Counted from the first letter of the stretch, positions 7,765-18,197 are shown. The stretch is DNA of 64,000 nt from Vibrio sp. HI00D65 (GCF_001635455.1 NZ_LWEH01000007.1:37-64036); one strand, 5' to 3'. A program made the numbers and translations. The notes: generated by a model not told the origin, from the letters alone.

Positions 7765-8718
7765 ATGAAAATCAAATATACATTATTAGCGCTTAGTGTT
7801 GCCGCTGCGCCCGCATTTGCCAAGCTTGCTGATGAGCAAGGCTTCAGTGGTGAAATCTCTATCAACACAGGTGTCACATCTTCGACCTCAAACTTTAATA
7901 CCGACGCTGACAGTAAGATCTCCTCAACCAATCAAAAAGCTTCGTCTGATAGCTCATTTTTAGTTTCACCTCTCGGCCACATTGCTTATACCTTTGGTGA
8001 AACGCTAAACCATCAGGTTTATACTGGTACTGCACGTGATGACGTGGCAACGGGTACTGTAGTGCTTGAGTTAGGTTATAAATACCAGCTTAATTCTGGC
8101 ATGGTGATTGACGCATCCATTCTGCCGACGATAATGTCTGGTGAAACTTGGGCTGATCCATACAAAACGAGCTCATCTCGTAGTAAAACCGATGAAACCG
8201 GTAATGCGTTCCGTCTAAAACTAGAAAGTATTGCTGGCTCTGCGTTCTCACTAGATATGGCTTACGCAATTAAAGATGTGAAAAACGATCTAGTTGAAGA
8301 CGCACTAAAGCGCGATGCCGATACCTTCTACATAAAAGGTCAGTATCGCCAACCTATCAGCAGCACCATGATGTTAGTGCCGTCTTTAATTTATCAATCC
8401 AGTGATGCAGAAGGCGATGCGGCATCGTTCGAACAGTTCGGTGGTGAGGTTAGCTTGTTTGGTGGTATAGGTCGTCACCAATACGCACTAACAGCGGGTT
8501 ACAATCAGCGCTCTTACGATGCAAGCAGCATGACTTTCCAAAAGAAGCGCAGTGATGACAACATCAACCTATTCGCAGCATATGAATATGATCAATTCAT
8601 GGATTGGGAAAACTGGTCGTTCGTTTCTCTTGCAGGTTACGGTACGAGCGACTCGAATATTACCTTCTATGATGAGTCTCAATACATTGTTTCTGTTGGC
8701 TTGAACTACAAGTTCTAA
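7765..8718 (+). CDS. DUF2860-like outer membrane beta-barrel protein
   Basis: A 317-residue exported protein with signal peptide MKIKYTLLALSVAAAPAFA. The remainder alternates short amphipathic beta strands and ends in VSVGLNYKF; a terminal Phe after alternating hydrophobic residues is the BAM recognition signal of outer membrane barrels. I assign it to the DUF2860 group seen in vibrios from overall resemblance; the transported substrate, if any, is unknown. AGGAG precedes the ATG. It is a single-gene unit with its own terminator at 8749. The 210 bases upstream hold no clear operator. Confidence 0.78.
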   Translation: MKIKYTLLALSVAAAPAFAKLADEQGFSGEISINTGVTSSTSNFNTDADSKISSTNQKASSDSSFLVSPLGHIAYTFGETLNHQVYTGTARDDVATGTVVLELGYKYQLNSGMVIDASILPTIMSGETWADPYKTSSSRSKTDETGNAFRLKLESIAGSAFSLDMAYAIKDVKNDLVEDALKRDADTFYIKGQYRQPISSTMMLVPSLIYQSSDAEGDAASFEQFGGEVSLFGGIGRHQYALTAGYNQRSYDASSMTFQKKRSDDNINLFAAYEYDQFMDWENWSFVSLAGYGTSDSNITFYDESQYIVSVGLNYKF

Positions 8719-8748
8719 CCCCAGCCGATACGGATGCACTATCAAACC

Positions 8749-8775
8749 AAAGCCTGCATCTATGCAGGCTTTTTT
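8749..8775 (+). terminator. Intrinsic terminator between the DUF2860-like gene and comM
   Basis: AAAGCCTGCAT and ATGCAGGCTTT form a perfect stem with a two-base CT loop and a T run; it lies between convergent genes. Confidence 0.9.
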
Positions 8776-8786
8776 CCTGCTTTTCA

Positions 8787-10310
8787 CTATACAGCTTGTG
8801 CCGTAAGTTGCTTCAATAATCTATCCATCGCGCGATAACCGAGAGCCTCCGATAAGTGTTTCTTTTCTATCTGCTCGTTACCATCCAGATCAGCAATAGT
8901 TCGTGCGACCTTGATGATTCGGTGATAGGCGCGAATCGATAATCCTAAACGATGCAGTGCTGTTTCGAGAAACTCCGCATCTTCGCGTCTCAATGGGCAG
9001 TACTTTTCAATTTCTCGACTACCGAGCAGTGCATTCGATTTTTGGTTCCTAGACAGCATGGTTTGACGAGCCAGCTTAACTCTTTGCTTTACTACTTGGG
9101 TGGTCTCGCCGCGATCACCACCTTCGGCGAGCATTCCTTTGGGTAAAAGTGGAATTTCGAGAGACATATCAAATCGGTCAAGCAACGGCCCTGATAGTCG
9201 GTTGAGGTAGCGCAATATGATCTGTGGGTTAGCGCGTGCTTGATTGCCCTCGTAGTAACCGGTTGGACTTGGATTTAATGCACCAATTAACTGGAAACGC
9301 GCTGGAAAGCGAGTTTTACCCGCCACCCGCGAGATAATGATTTCACCCGACTCCAGTGGCTCACGCAATGAATCGAGCACCTTGCGCTCAAACTCGGGCA
9401 TCTCATCAAGAAACAAAAGGCCATTGTGCGCCAAAGATATCTCTCCGGGTCGAGGTACAGAGCCACCACCAACCAGCGCAGCCATTGAGCTCGAATGATG
9501 TGGTGCGCGAAACGGACGTTGCTTCCAGTTGTACTGATTAATCTCTTGCTGGGTTAACGAAGCCACCGATGCAGTTTCCATCGCCTCGTCATCACTCATG
9601 TCAGGTAATAAATCACGTAGACGAGACGCCAACATAGTCTTGCCCGTTCCGGGAGGTCCGAGAAAAAGTAAGTTATGGTTACCCGCCGCTGCGATCTCTA
9701 ATGCTCGCTTACCCTGCTGTTGGCCAATGATGTCCTGCAAGTCGCGAAGCTCAGACACATCGACTTGATGTTGCTCAGTACGATACAAACCCAGTTGAGC
9801 CTGACCACACATATCTGCGCAAACTTCCAATAGGCTTTGGGCCGACTTATGGGCCCCCTTACCCACTAGGGCCGCCTGATCACCATTGTGATGCGGCACA
9901 ACTAAGCAGCGCTCGACACTATCAGCAGCCAGTGTCGCTGGCAGCACCCCTTTCACTGAGCGCAGTTCTCCAGACAATGCCAATTCACCAATAAACTCAT
10001 GTTGCGCGATCTTGGAGTTAGGTAGTTGCTCAGAGGCAACTAAGATTCCAAGCGCAATCGGTAAATCAAAACGCCCGCCCTCTTTTGGCAAATCCGCTGG
10101 AGCAAGGTTGACCGTGATTCTTTTCGATGGAAACTCAAAGCGAGAATTGATGATGGCACTTCTGACTCTGTCCTTAGACTCTTTGACTGTCGTTTCAGGC
10201 AACCCCACCAGCGTGAACCCCGGCATTCCATTGCTGATATGCACCTCAACCGTCACTTCTGGCGCTTCTACCCCCACACTAGCCCGGCTATGAATTATCG
10301 CGAGTCCCAT
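8787..10310 (-). CDS. comM: Mg-chelatase-like AAA+ ATPase ComM (YifB)
   Basis: This encodes 507 residues from the ATG at 10310, which has GGAAA six bases upstream; the usual family start MGLAIIHSRASVGVEAP supports it over an in-frame start 19 codons earlier. The N-terminal domain is ChlI-like (Lon-S5 fold). An AAA+ core follows, with Walker A GPPGTGKT and Walker B GLLFLDE, then a C-terminal Mg-chelatase domain. In Vibrio cholerae, ComM is a hexameric branch-migration helicase that aids integration of DNA during natural transformation. It is divergent from the ilv operon, as yifB is in E. coli. Confidence 0.95.
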   Translation of the reverse strand: MGLAIIHSRASVGVEAPEVTVEVHISNGMPGFTLVGLPETTVKESKDRVRSAIINSRFEFPSKRITVNLAPADLPKEGGRFDLPIALGILVASEQLPNSKIAQHEFIGELALSGELRSVKGVLPATLAADSVERCLVVPHHNGDQAALVGKGAHKSAQSLLEVCADMCGQAQLGLYRTEQHQVDVSELRDLQDIIGQQQGKRALEIAAAGNHNLLFLGPPGTGKTMLASRLRDLLPDMSDDEAMETASVASLTQQEINQYNWKQRPFRAPHHSSSMAALVGGGSVPRPGEISLAHNGLLFLDEMPEFERKVLDSLREPLESGEIIISRVAGKTRFPARFQLIGALNPSPTGYYEGNQARANPQIILRYLNRLSGPLLDRFDMSLEIPLLPKGMLAEGGDRGETTQVVKQRVKLARQTMLSRNQKSNALLGSREIEKYCPLRREDAEFLETALHRLGLSIRAYHRIIKVARTIADLDGNEQIEKKHLSEALGYRAMDRLLKQLTAQAV

Positions 10311-10421
10311 AACTTTCCTTTGTCTTTGATTTAAAAGTATTCGCTCTGGATATTCGGTGCGCACCAAAGCAATGAGATTGTTATATAGCTTGGTGAAATG
10401 GTGTTTTAATGTGAAAAAAGA

Positions 10422-10460
10422 ATGACATTTTCCTTGTCATGCGACAGATTTGTGTGATAA
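10422..10460 (+). promoter_or_regulatory. Probable ilv operon promoter region
   Basis: TTGTCA at 10434-10439 and TGATAA at 10455-10460 could be -35 and -10 elements, though the 15-base gap is short. An inverted repeat ATGACA (10422-10427) / TGTCAT (10435-10440) overlaps the -35. Transcription from here would start about 45 bases before ilvL. Confidence 0.35.
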
Positions 10461-10513
10461 CACTAGAGATGTAGACATTTACTGAACAGAATAAATAAGA
10501 AAACTCGAATTAT

Positions 10514-10603
10514 ATGAACTTCAACACTCGCATTTACGCACTGATTAACCTGATTATCGTAGTCATTATTGAGACTGCGCGGGGGCGGGTGGGAAAAAAG
10601 TAA
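10514..10603 (+). CDS. ilvL: ilv operon leader peptide IlvL
   Basis: A 29-residue peptide whose residues 7-19 (IYALINLIIVVII) carry six Ile, two Leu and two Val codons. These are the amino acids made by the downstream operon. It is the sensor of transcription attenuation: a ribosome stalled on these codons frees the G-rich segment at the end of the peptide gene to pair with the C-rich arm of the terminator, so transcription continues into ilvG. It differs in sequence from E. coli IlvL but matches it in place, length and codon logic. Confidence 0.93.
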   Translation: MNFNTRIYALINLIIVVIIETARGRVGKK

Positions 10604-10610
10604 CCACGAA

Positions 10611-10657
10611 TTAGAAAAAACCCCCGCACTGACAAGTCCGGGGGTTTTTTCTAATTT
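10611..10657 (+). terminator. ilv attenuator (terminator form)
   Basis: TTAGAAAAAACCCCCG (10611-10626) and its exact reverse complement (10639-10654) form a perfect 16-bp stem with a 12-base loop and an internal run of six T. The competing partner GCGCGGGGGCGGG lies at about 10577-10589 inside the 3' end of ilvL and can pair with CCCCCGC (10621-10627) to make the antiterminator. Confidence 0.93.
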
Positions 10658-10782
10658 ATAGATTCGATTTTTATATTTTTGAACATTTTCGGCTTTGCCG
10701 ATTTACAGGAAGAATGGGAGCACAAGATGTGCAGAGACAAAGGAAAAAGTTACCAAAATAAAGGTAATACGGGAGAATTCCG

Positions 10783-12429
10783 ATGAAAGGCGCAGAATTA
10801 GTCGTATCCGCACTGAAGCAGCAAGGAATAGAGACCGTATTTGGCTACCCAGGTGGTGCCATCATGCCAATCTACGATGCACTTTATGACGGTGGAGTTG
10901 AACATATCTTATGTCGCCATGAGCAAGGCGCAGCAATGGCTGCGATAGGTATGGCTCGTGCAACACAAGATGTGGCAGTATGTATGGCAACCTCAGGCCC
11001 TGGTGCTACTAACCTAGTCACAGGCCTAGCCGATGCCTTTATGGATTCTATCCCACTGGTTGCAATCACAGGTCAAGTTGCAAGCTCCCACATAGGTACC
11101 GATGCATTCCAAGAGATGGATGTGATTGGTATGTCTCTATCATGTACTAAACACAGCTACCTAGTCACCGACATTGAAGAGCTAGCTCCAACACTAGCTG
11201 AAGCGTTTGTGGTAGCAAAATCTGGCCGACCAGGCCCCGTTATCGTTGATATCGCAAAAGATGTTCAACTGGCTGAAGCTCCTGTTAACTCTCTTCCGGA
11301 ATTTACTCCTCCTGCAATTCCAGTTGCGACAACCGATGCTATTGAGCAGGCACAATACTTCTTATCTCAAGCAACCCGCCCTGTTTTATACTTAGGTGGT
11401 GGTGTGCAACTAGCAAAAGCTACCGACGCAGTTCGTGAGTTCTTACGTCTAAACCCAATGCCAGCAGTAAGTACATTAAAAGGTTTAGGTACCATTGAGC
11501 GTGATGACCCACACTACTTAGGCATGTTAGGTATGCACGGCACCAAAGCCGCTAACTTAGTGGTTCAAGAGAGTGATTTATTGATTGTTGTTGGTGCTCG
11601 TTTTGATGACCGAGTAACTGGCAAGCTCGATACCTTTGCACCTCACGCTAAGGTTATCCATATCGATATCGATGCAGCTGAGTTCAGCAAACTGCGTCTG
11701 GCTAATGCGCCAATTCGTGGTGACATCAACAAGATCATGCCTCAACTAGAGCTTACTCAGGATATCTCTTCTTGGGTTCACCACTCAGAAGGCCTACGTA
11801 GCTCATTCAAGTGGCGCTATGATCACCCTGGCGATCTGATCTTTGCTCCACTGCTGTTGAAACAGCTGTCAGACATGATGCCAGCAAGCTCTATCGTTTC
11901 AACCGATGTGGGCCAACACCAAATGTGGGCTGCGCAACACATTCAACCTCGCGATCCACAGAACTTCATCACCTCTGCTGGTTTAGGCACCATGGGCTTT
12001 GGTTTACCAGCCGCTATGGGTGCTTCGGTTGGCCGTCCTGATGACCAATCTATCCTTATCTCTGGCGATGGCTCATTCATGATGAATGTGCAAGAGCTTG
12101 GTACGCTAAAGCGCCGCCAGATCCCAGTGAAGATGGTACTGCTAAACAACTCTCGCTTGGGTATGGTTCGTCAATGGCAATCGCTATTCTTTGATGGTCG
12201 CCATAGTGAGACCATCTTAGATGACAACCCAGACTTCGTTATGCTTGCAAAAGCGTTCGATATTCCAGGCAAGACCATCACTCGCAAAGAAGAAGTAGAA
12301 CCCGCTCTAAAAGAGATGCTTGAGAGCAAGACGGCTTACTTACTTCATGTTCTTATCGATGAAGAAGAGAACGTATGGCCACTAGTACCGCCAGGTGCTT
12401 CAAACAGTGATATGTTGGAGAACACATAA
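10783..12429 (+). CDS. ilvG: Acetolactate synthase II large subunit
   Basis: A 548-residue thiamine-diphosphate enzyme that condenses two pyruvates to acetolactate, or pyruvate with 2-oxobutyrate to acetohydroxybutyrate, the first shared step of valine, leucine and isoleucine synthesis. The catalytic Glu is in [10 protein letters not shown] near residue 47. The ThDP/Mg motif GDGSFMMN lies about residue 427 and ends in the usual NN pair. The frame is intact, unlike ilvG of E. coli K-12. It is the first enzyme gene of ilvGMEDA, preceded by a 128-base gap after the attenuator; ilvM begins one base after its stop, indicating translational coupling. Confidence 0.97.
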   Translation: MKGAELVVSALKQQGIETVFGYPGGAIMPIYDALYDGGVEHILCRHEQGAAMAAIGMARATQDVAVCMATSGPGATNLVTGLADAFMDSIPLVAITGQVASSHIGTDAFQEMDVIGMSLSCTKHSYLVTDIEELAPTLAEAFVVAKSGRPGPVIVDIAKDVQLAEAPVNSLPEFTPPAIPVATTDAIEQAQYFLSQATRPVLYLGGGVQLAKATDAVREFLRLNPMPAVSTLKGLGTIERDDPHYLGMLGMHGTKAANLVVQESDLLIVVGARFDDRVTGKLDTFAPHAKVIHIDIDAAEFSKLRLANAPIRGDINKIMPQLELTQDISSWVHHSEGLRSSFKWRYDHPGDLIFAPLLLKQLSDMMPASSIVSTDVGQHQMWAAQHIQPRDPQNFITSAGLGTMGFGLPAAMGASVGRPDDQSILISGDGSFMMNVQELGTLKRRQIPVKMVLLNNSRLGMVRQWQSLFFDGRHSETILDDNPDFVMLAKAFDIPGKTITRKEEVEPALKEMLESKTAYLLHVLIDEEENVWPLVPPGASNSDMLENT

Positions 12430-12430
12430 C

Positions 12431-12715
12431 ATGAAAAGATACCTATTAGACATCAAAGCCGATGATAAGCCAGTACTACTAGAGCGTGTTCTTCGTGTTA
12501 TTCGTCACCGTGGTTTCATCGTTAAGCAAGTAGCCGGCACTCAGAACCATGAAAGCAAGATCGCCAGCGTTGAGATCATTGTCGACAGTGAGCGTCCAAT
12601 CTCCTTCTTGGTCAATCAAATCGAAAAACTGTGGGATGTGCGTACCGTTGACGTTATCTCTATCAGTCGTAATGAATTGCCAAACAACAACTTACAACAA
12701 AAGATAAGTGCATAA
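12431..12715 (+). CDS. ilvM: Acetolactate synthase II small (regulatory) subunit
   Basis: This encodes 94 residues. The ATG at 12431 follows the ilvG stop by one base; MKRYLLDIKADDKPVLLERVLRVIRHRGF is the start of an ACT domain, as in IlvM. It stabilises and activates the IlvG catalytic dimer. In the E. coli enzyme this isoform is not strongly feedback-inhibited by valine. An earlier in-frame start at 12395 would lie inside ilvG and is rejected. The C-terminal 15 residues (NNLQQKISA) are poorly conserved. Confidence 0.95.
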   Translation: MKRYLLDIKADDKPVLLERVLRVIRHRGFIVKQVAGTQNHESKIASVEIIVDSERPISFLVNQIEKLWDVRTVDVISISRNELPNNNLQQKISA

Positions 12716-12727
12716 GGAACCGAAAAC

Positions 12728-13681
12728 ATGACAGCAAAAACGGCAGACTATATTTGGTTTAACGGTGAAATGGTTCCTTGGGCAGAGGCGAACGTTCACG
12801 TCTTAACCCACGCAATGCACTACGGTACTTCAGTGTTTGAAGGTGTTCGTTGCTACGACACGCCAAAAGGTCCGGTGATCTTCCGTCACCCAGAGCACGC
12901 AAAGCGCCTGAAAGACTCAGCTAAAATTTACCGCTTCCCGATTCCTTATACAGAGGAAGAAATTATGGAAGCGACTCGTGAAACACTACGTCAAAACAAG
13001 CTAGAGTCTGCGTACATCCGCCCTCTAGGCTTTGTTGGTAACGTTGGTTTGGGTGTATGCCCTCCAGAAAACACGGAGATGGACCTAATCATCGCCGCTT
13101 TCCCTTGGGGCTCTTACCTAGGTGAAGAAGCGCTAGAAAATGGCGTAGATGCGATGATCTCAAGCTGGAACCGTGCAGCTCCAAACACCATCCCAACGGC
13201 TGCGAAAGCGGGTGGTAACTACCTCTCATCACTACTGGTTGGTGGTGAAGCACGCCGTCATGGTTACGATGAAGGTATCGCTCTCAGTGTCGATGGTTAT
13301 CTTTCTGAAGGTGCAGGTGAAAACATCTTTGTAGTACGTAATGGCGTGCTATCCACACCACCAGCGACCAGTGCAATTCTGCCGGGTATCACGCGTGATT
13401 CAATCATGACGCTAGCAAAAGACATGGGTTATGAGATCCGTGAAGAGAACATTGCTCGCGAAGCGCTATACCTTGCCGACGAAGTCTTCATGACAGGCAC
13501 AGCAGCGGAAATTGTTCCAGTTCGCAGTGTAGACAAAATTACAGTAGGTGAAGGCAAACGCGGTCCTATCACTGAAAAAGTTCAAGCGGCTTACTTTGGT
13601 CTTTTCAATGGTACCACTGAAGATAAATGGGGCTGGCTAGACTATGTTTACCCAGAAAACCAAACTTCAGAAAATCAGTAA
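12728..13681 (+). CDS. ilvE: Branched-chain amino acid aminotransferase
   Basis: A 317-residue fold-type IV PLP enzyme that transfers the amino group of glutamate to the three branched-chain 2-oxo acids, the last step of the pathway. The PLP lysine is in TAAKAGGNYLSSLL near residue 159. The class IV signature EGAGENIFVV lies about residue 195, and GTAAEIVPV near 258 contacts the cofactor phosphate. AAGGAA precedes the ATG by eight bases. It is the third structural gene of the operon, 12 bases after ilvM and 33 before ilvD. Confidence 0.96.
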   Translation: MTAKTADYIWFNGEMVPWAEANVHVLTHAMHYGTSVFEGVRCYDTPKGPVIFRHPEHAKRLKDSAKIYRFPIPYTEEEIMEATRETLRQNKLESAYIRPLGFVGNVGLGVCPPENTEMDLIIAAFPWGSYLGEEALENGVDAMISSWNRAAPNTIPTAAKAGGNYLSSLLVGGEARRHGYDEGIALSVDGYLSEGAGENIFVVRNGVLSTPPATSAILPGITRDSIMTLAKDMGYEIREENIAREALYLADEVFMTGTAAEIVPVRSVDKITVGEGKRGPITEKVQAAYFGLFNGTTEDKWGWLDYVYPENQTSENQ

Positions 13682-13714
13682 GCAACAGCCAAATATTTTA
13701 TAAGGATTTAAGCA

Positions 13715-15556
13715 ATGCCAATCTATCGTTCAGCAACGACTACCCACGGACGCAACATGGCTGGTGCGCGCGCTTTATGGCGTGCAACTGGCGTTAAAGA
13801 TGATGACTTCGGTAAGCCAATCATCGCAGTTGTAAACTCTTTCACTCAATTCGTACCAGGCCACGTTCACCTTAAAGATATGGGCCAATTGGTTGCGGGT
13901 GAAATCGAGAAAGCGGGCGGTATCGCTAAAGAATTCAACACTATCGCAGTTGATGATGGTATCGCAATGGGTCACGGCGGCATGCTGTACTCACTGCCAT
14001 CACGTGAGCTTATCGCAGACTCAGTCGAGTACATGGTTAACGCTCACTGTGCGGATGCGATGGTATGTATCTCTAACTGTGACAAAATCACTCCGGGAAT
14101 GATGATGGCGGCTATGCGCCTAAACATCCCAGTGATCTTTGTATCAGGCGGGCCAATGGAAGCAGGTAAAACCAAGCTTTCCGATCAAATCATCAAGCTA
14201 GACCTTGTTGATGCGATGATCCAAGGTGCCGATCCAACAATTTCAGATGAGCAAAGTGAGCAAGTAGAACGCTCTGCATGTCCAACATGTGGTTCATGTT
14301 CAGGTATGTTCACGGCTAACTCAATGAACTGTCTAACCGAAGCGCTTGGCCTATCTCAGCCAGGTAACGGTTCTATGCTAGCAACCCACGCTGACCGTGA
14401 AGAGCTATTCATCAATGCCGGTAAACGTATCGTTGACCTGACTAAGCGTTACTACGAGCAAGATGACGCATCAGCACTGCCTCGCAATATCGCGAACCGC
14501 GCTGCCTTTGAAAATGCGATGGCTCTAGATATCGCGATGGGTGGTTCGAGTAACACTGTTCTTCACCTATTGGCAGCGGCTCAAGAGGGTGAAGTCGACT
14601 TTGATATGGGTGATATCGACGAGATGTCTCGCCGTGTTCCACACCTATGTAAAGTTGCTCCTTCAACACCGAAATACCACATGGAAGACGTTCACCGCGC
14701 TGGTGGTGTAATGGCTATCCTAGGTGAACTAGACCGTGCAGGCCTATTGAATAACCAAACTCGCACCGTGCTTGGCCTGAGTATGCAAGAGCAGCTTGCT
14801 CAATACGACATCATGCAGACAGAAGACGAAGCGGTACTTAAGTTCTTCCGCGCGGGCCCAGCAGGTATTCGTACAACTAAAGCCTTCTCGCAAGATTGTC
14901 GTTGGGATCGCCTTGATAACGACCGCAAAGAAGGTTGTATCCGTACTAAAGAGAATGCATTCAGCCAAGAAGGTGGCCTAGCGGTACTTTCAGGTAACAT
15001 CGCCGTTGACGGTTGTATAGTTAAGACAGCAGGCGTTGATGAAGAGAACCTGAAATTCCAAGGTCCAGCTATCGTATTTGAAAGCCAAGACACAGCCGTA
15101 GAAGGTATCTTAGGGGGTAAAGTAAAAGCGGGTGAAGTCGTTGTTATCCGTTACGAAGGTCCTAAAGGTGGTCCGGGCATGCAAGAGATGCTTTACCCAA
15201 CGACTTACCTAAAATCGATGGGCTTAGGTAAGTCTTGTGCACTACTAACGGATGGTCGTTTCTCTGGTGGTACATCGGGCCTATCTATCGGTCACGCTTC
15301 TCCAGAAGCAGCAAGTGGCGGTACTATCGGCCTGGTTCAAGATGGCGACATCATCACTATCGACATCCCTAGCCGTTCGATCACACTTGATGTGCCTGAA
15401 GCAGAACTAGAAGCACGTCGCATTAAGCAGGATGCACAGGGCTGGAAACCAGCAGATCGTCAGCGTGAAGTCTCATTCGCGCTAAAAGCTTACGCAAGCA
15501 TGGCGACCAGTGCCGATAAAGGCGCGGTGCGTGATAAGTCGAAGCTTGAGGGCTAA
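13715..15556 (+). CDS. ilvD: Dihydroxy-acid dehydratase
   Basis: A 613-residue Fe-S dehydratase that converts 2,3-dihydroxy-isovalerate and -methylvalerate to the 2-oxo acids. The cluster cysteines are visible in [12 protein letters not shown] (about residue 119-122) and [18 protein letters not shown] (about 192-209). The C-terminal swivel domain contains [12 protein letters not shown] and [13 protein letters not shown]. The length agrees with E. coli IlvD (616). A GGATTT ribosome binding site precedes the ATG. ilvA begins three bases after its stop. Confidence 0.97.
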   Translation: MPIYRSATTTHGRNMAGARALWRATGVKDDDFGKPIIAVVNSFTQFVPGHVHLKDMGQLVAGEIEKAGGIAKEFNTIAVDDGIAMGHGGMLYSLPSRELIADSVEYMVNAHCADAMVCISNCDKITPGMMMAAMRLNIPVIFVSGGPMEAGKTKLSDQIIKLDLVDAMIQGADPTISDEQSEQVERSACPTCGSCSGMFTANSMNCLTEALGLSQPGNGSMLATHADREELFINAGKRIVDLTKRYYEQDDASALPRNIANRAAFENAMALDIAMGGSSNTVLHLLAAAQEGEVDFDMGDIDEMSRRVPHLCKVAPSTPKYHMEDVHRAGGVMAILGELDRAGLLNNQTRTVLGLSMQEQLAQYDIMQTEDEAVLKFFRAGPAGIRTTKAFSQDCRWDRLDNDRKEGCIRTKENAFSQEGGLAVLSGNIAVDGCIVKTAGVDEENLKFQGPAIVFESQDTAVEGILGGKVKAGEVVVIRYEGPKGGPGMQEMLYPTTYLKSMGLGKSCALLTDGRFSGGTSGLSIGHASPEAASGGTIGLVQDGDIITIDIPSRSITLDVPEAELEARRIKQDAQGWKPADRQREVSFALKAYASMATSADKGAVRDKSKLEG

Positions 15557-15559
15557 TCT

Positions 15560-17104
15560 ATGAGTGATGACACGGTCAGTCCCCAAAAACAAACTGGTGC
15601 AGATTACCTGCGTCAGATCCTGAGAGCACCAGTTTACGAAGCTGCAATCGTGACACCTCTGCAAGAGATGCCTCGCTTAAGTGCTCGTATTGGTAATCAG
15701 GTTCAGCTAAAGCGTGAAGACCGTCAGCCGGTCCACTCGTTCAAGCTACGTGGTGCCTACAACATGGTATCAAGCCTTTCAGAGCAGCAGAAAGCCGCAG
15801 GTGTGATTGCAGCATCGGCGGGTAACCATGCTCAAGGTATGGCGCTGTCCGGTTCTAAGCTTGGTATTCATACCACGATTGTGATGCCAAAAACTACACC
15901 AGACATCAAGGTTGATGCTGTACGTGGCTTTGGAGGTAACGTAGTTCTGCACGGCAGCAACTTTGATGAAGCGAAGGCTGAAGCAGAGCGCCTTTCCGCT
16001 GAACATGGCTACACCTTTGTGCCTCCTTTCGATCACCCATTGGTGATCGCAGGACAAGGCACCATGGGTATGGAGATGCTTCAGCAAAATGGTCATATGG
16101 ATTACATCTTTGTGCCTGTCGGTGGTGGTGGTTTAGCTGCTGGTGTTGCAGTGCTGGTTAAGCAGCTGATGCCTGAGATTAAAGTCATCGCGGTTGAACC
16201 CGAAGATTCATCTTGCTTGAAAGCAGCGTTAGATGCGGGTGAGCCAGTAGTACTGGATCAAGTCAGCATGTTTGCCGATGGCGTTGCGGTTAAGCGCATT
16301 GGTGAAGAGACCTTCCGTCTGTGTCAGCAGTACATCGATGGTCACATTGCTGTCTCTAGCGATGAGATCTGCTCTGCGGTGAAAGACATCTTTGAAGACA
16401 CTCGTGCGATTGCTGAACCTTCAGGAGCGCTTGCTCTGGCAGGTTTGAAGAAGTTTGCTGAGCAGAACCAATTGCAAGGTAAGCAACTGGCAACCGTACT
16501 ATCTGGTGCGAATACCAACTTCCATGGTCTGCGCTATGTGTCTGAACGTTGTGAATTGGGTGAGAAGCGTGAAGGTCTGCTTGCGGTTACGATTCCTGAG
16601 CGACAAGGTGCCTTCCTAGAGTTCTGTAATATCATTGGCGGCCGTGCTGTGACTGAGTTTAACTACCGTCATAACGATGACAGCCTAGCGAACATCTTCG
16701 TCGGTGTACGTCTCAATGGCGGGCAAGAAGAACTCGATCACATCATCAACGACCTGCGTGAAGGTGGCTACCCGGTCGTCGATCTATCTGATGATGAGAT
16801 GGCAAAACTGCACATTCGCTACATGATTGGTGGCAAGCCATCAAAACCATTGAAAGAGCGCTTATACAGCTTTGAGTTTCCAGAATACCCAGGTGCATTG
16901 ATTAAGTTCCTTGATACCTTAGGTACTCACTGGAATATCAGCCTGTTCAACTACCGTAACCACGGCGCTGATTACGGCCGTGTATTATGTGGCTTCGAAC
17001 TGGATGATGATGATTTGGCTCACTTCTCTACTCACCTCACAGAGCTTGGTTATCAGTGTAAAGATGAAACCGATAACCCTTCTTACAAGTTCTTCTTGTC
17101 ATAA
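15560..17104 (+). CDS. ilvA: Biosynthetic threonine ammonia-lyase
   Basis: A 514-residue PLP enzyme that deaminates threonine to 2-oxobutyrate, committing carbon to isoleucine. The Schiff-base lysine is in HSFKLRGAYN (about residue 62), the substrate loop is SAGNHAQG and the phosphate loop is GGGGLAAG. Two ACT-like regulatory domains after about residue 325 mark the isoleucine-inhibited biosynthetic form rather than the shorter catabolic TdcB. It is the last gene of ilvGMEDA; ilvC and ilvY are not here. Confidence 0.97.
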   Translation: MSDDTVSPQKQTGADYLRQILRAPVYEAAIVTPLQEMPRLSARIGNQVQLKREDRQPVHSFKLRGAYNMVSSLSEQQKAAGVIAASAGNHAQGMALSGSKLGIHTTIVMPKTTPDIKVDAVRGFGGNVVLHGSNFDEAKAEAERLSAEHGYTFVPPFDHPLVIAGQGTMGMEMLQQNGHMDYIFVPVGGGGLAAGVAVLVKQLMPEIKVIAVEPEDSSCLKAALDAGEPVVLDQVSMFADGVAVKRIGEETFRLCQQYIDGHIAVSSDEICSAVKDIFEDTRAIAEPSGALALAGLKKFAEQNQLQGKQLATVLSGANTNFHGLRYVSERCELGEKREGLLAVTIPERQGAFLEFCNIIGGRAVTEFNYRHNDDSLANIFVGVRLNGGQEELDHIINDLREGGYPVVDLSDDEMAKLHIRYMIGGKPSKPLKERLYSFEFPEYPGALIKFLDTLGTHWNISLFNYRNHGADYGRVLCGFELDDDDLAHFSTHLTELGYQCKDETDNPSYKFFLS

Positions 17105-17121
17105 GAGCGAGTTACCAAAAC

Positions 17122-17150
17122 AAAAGAGCGAGTTTTCACTCGCTCTTTTT
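17122..17150 (+). terminator. Terminator of the ilvGMEDA operon
   Basis: AAAAGAGCGAGT and ACTCGCTCTTTT form a 12-bp stem around TTTC with a T run. A second copy of AAGAGCGAGTT stands upstream at 17103-17113, so the left arm is duplicated. Confidence 0.92.
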
Positions 17151-17175
17151 GATCTTGCCGACAAAGATCTTTCAA

Positions 17176-18090
17176 CTAGATCATTTTGCGATGATCCAAC
17201 CAATCTCGGTGAAGTTGTTCACTGGATCCTAAATAGTTGACCATCCACTCGATCAATTTGTGGTTTTCGTCTTTTCGCCACACCAAGCAGCACTGACTCA
17301 ACGGGCTTGGTTCTGGCAAAATTTTCTCCACCAGCAAACCTTGCTCGATAATCGGCGCGGCAATATGCCTTGGCATGTACCCCACTCCAACACCATTCTT
17401 CAGGCATTCAATAGCGCTATACCAGTTAGGTAACAGTAAACGCCTTTGATTGGCGTAGTGGCCAGTGTGGCGCTTAGGCAGCACGCTTGAGGTGTCATCC
17501 AAACAGATAGCTGGATATTGGCTCACGAACTCTTCATAGAGGTTCTGTTCGCGAACACACGGGTGACTTGGTGACATTACAAACGCCCAATCTAGTTGCC
17601 CCATGTCTTTGACTTCAAAATCGCCACCCACTGGTACCGCAGAGGTCGCGCCAATCACGATATCCGCCCTGCCCTGTGCAATCGCTTCCCATGAGCCGTT
17701 GAATACCTCCATGTTGATCTGAAGCTCGGCAAACTCAAAGGTTTGATAGAACTCTTCAATCATCGGCTTCATCTTGTCGAGCTTCACCACATTGTCGAGC
17801 GTGAGACGCAAAGTTTTCTTCCAACCACGGGCTGCCCGACGAGTCTGGGCACTGACCTCTTCCATTTGCCTCAGTAGTGCACGCGCTTCTTCAATGAACA
17901 ATTCACCTGCCGGAGTGAGCTCGACCTTTCTCGGTAAACGCCTGAAAAGTAGCACATCCAGTTCTTGTTCGACCTGTCTAACACCATAGCTGATCGCCGA
18001 GGGCACTTTGTGCAACTGCTCCGCCGCAGCAGTAAAGCTACCTAAACGCGCTACCGTGTCGAGCATTTCTAAAGAGGATTTAGAGAACAT
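17176..18090 (-). CDS. punR: LysR-type regulator PunR (YdhB-like)
   Basis: This encodes 304 residues counted from the ATG at 18090; an ATG two codons earlier is equally possible, and neither has a good ribosome binding site. The N-terminal winged helix reads LDTVARLGSFTAAAEQLHKVPSAISYGVRQVEQEL and matches E. coli PunR closely, including VPSA(I/V)SY. The effector domain keeps QEVFNG-like EVFNGSWEA and AIGAT-like VIGATSAVPVGG. PunR activates the purine-nucleoside exporter/importer gene punC, which is divergent here, as in E. coli. Its effector is probably a purine nucleoside; this is inferred from the orthologue. Confidence 0.85.
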   Translation of the reverse strand: MFSKSSLEMLDTVARLGSFTAAAEQLHKVPSAISYGVRQVEQELDVLLFRRLPRKVELTPAGELFIEEARALLRQMEEVSAQTRRAARGWKKTLRLTLDNVVKLDKMKPMIEEFYQTFEFAELQINMEVFNGSWEAIAQGRADIVIGATSAVPVGGDFEVKDMGQLDWAFVMSPSHPCVREQNLYEEFVSQYPAICLDDTSSVLPKRHTGHYANQRRLLLPNWYSAIECLKNGVGVGYMPRHIAAPIIEQGLLVEKILPEPSPLSQCCLVWRKDENHKLIEWMVNYLGSSEQLHRDWLDHRKMI

Positions 18091-18197
18091 AAGCATTCAA
18101 ATTTTTTGATTGATAACCACATATTTTAGCGTTTTATTTTATCATATGCGAAAAATAGAATGTCAGCACTAATAAACAGGGACCTTCACCTCTGTAT

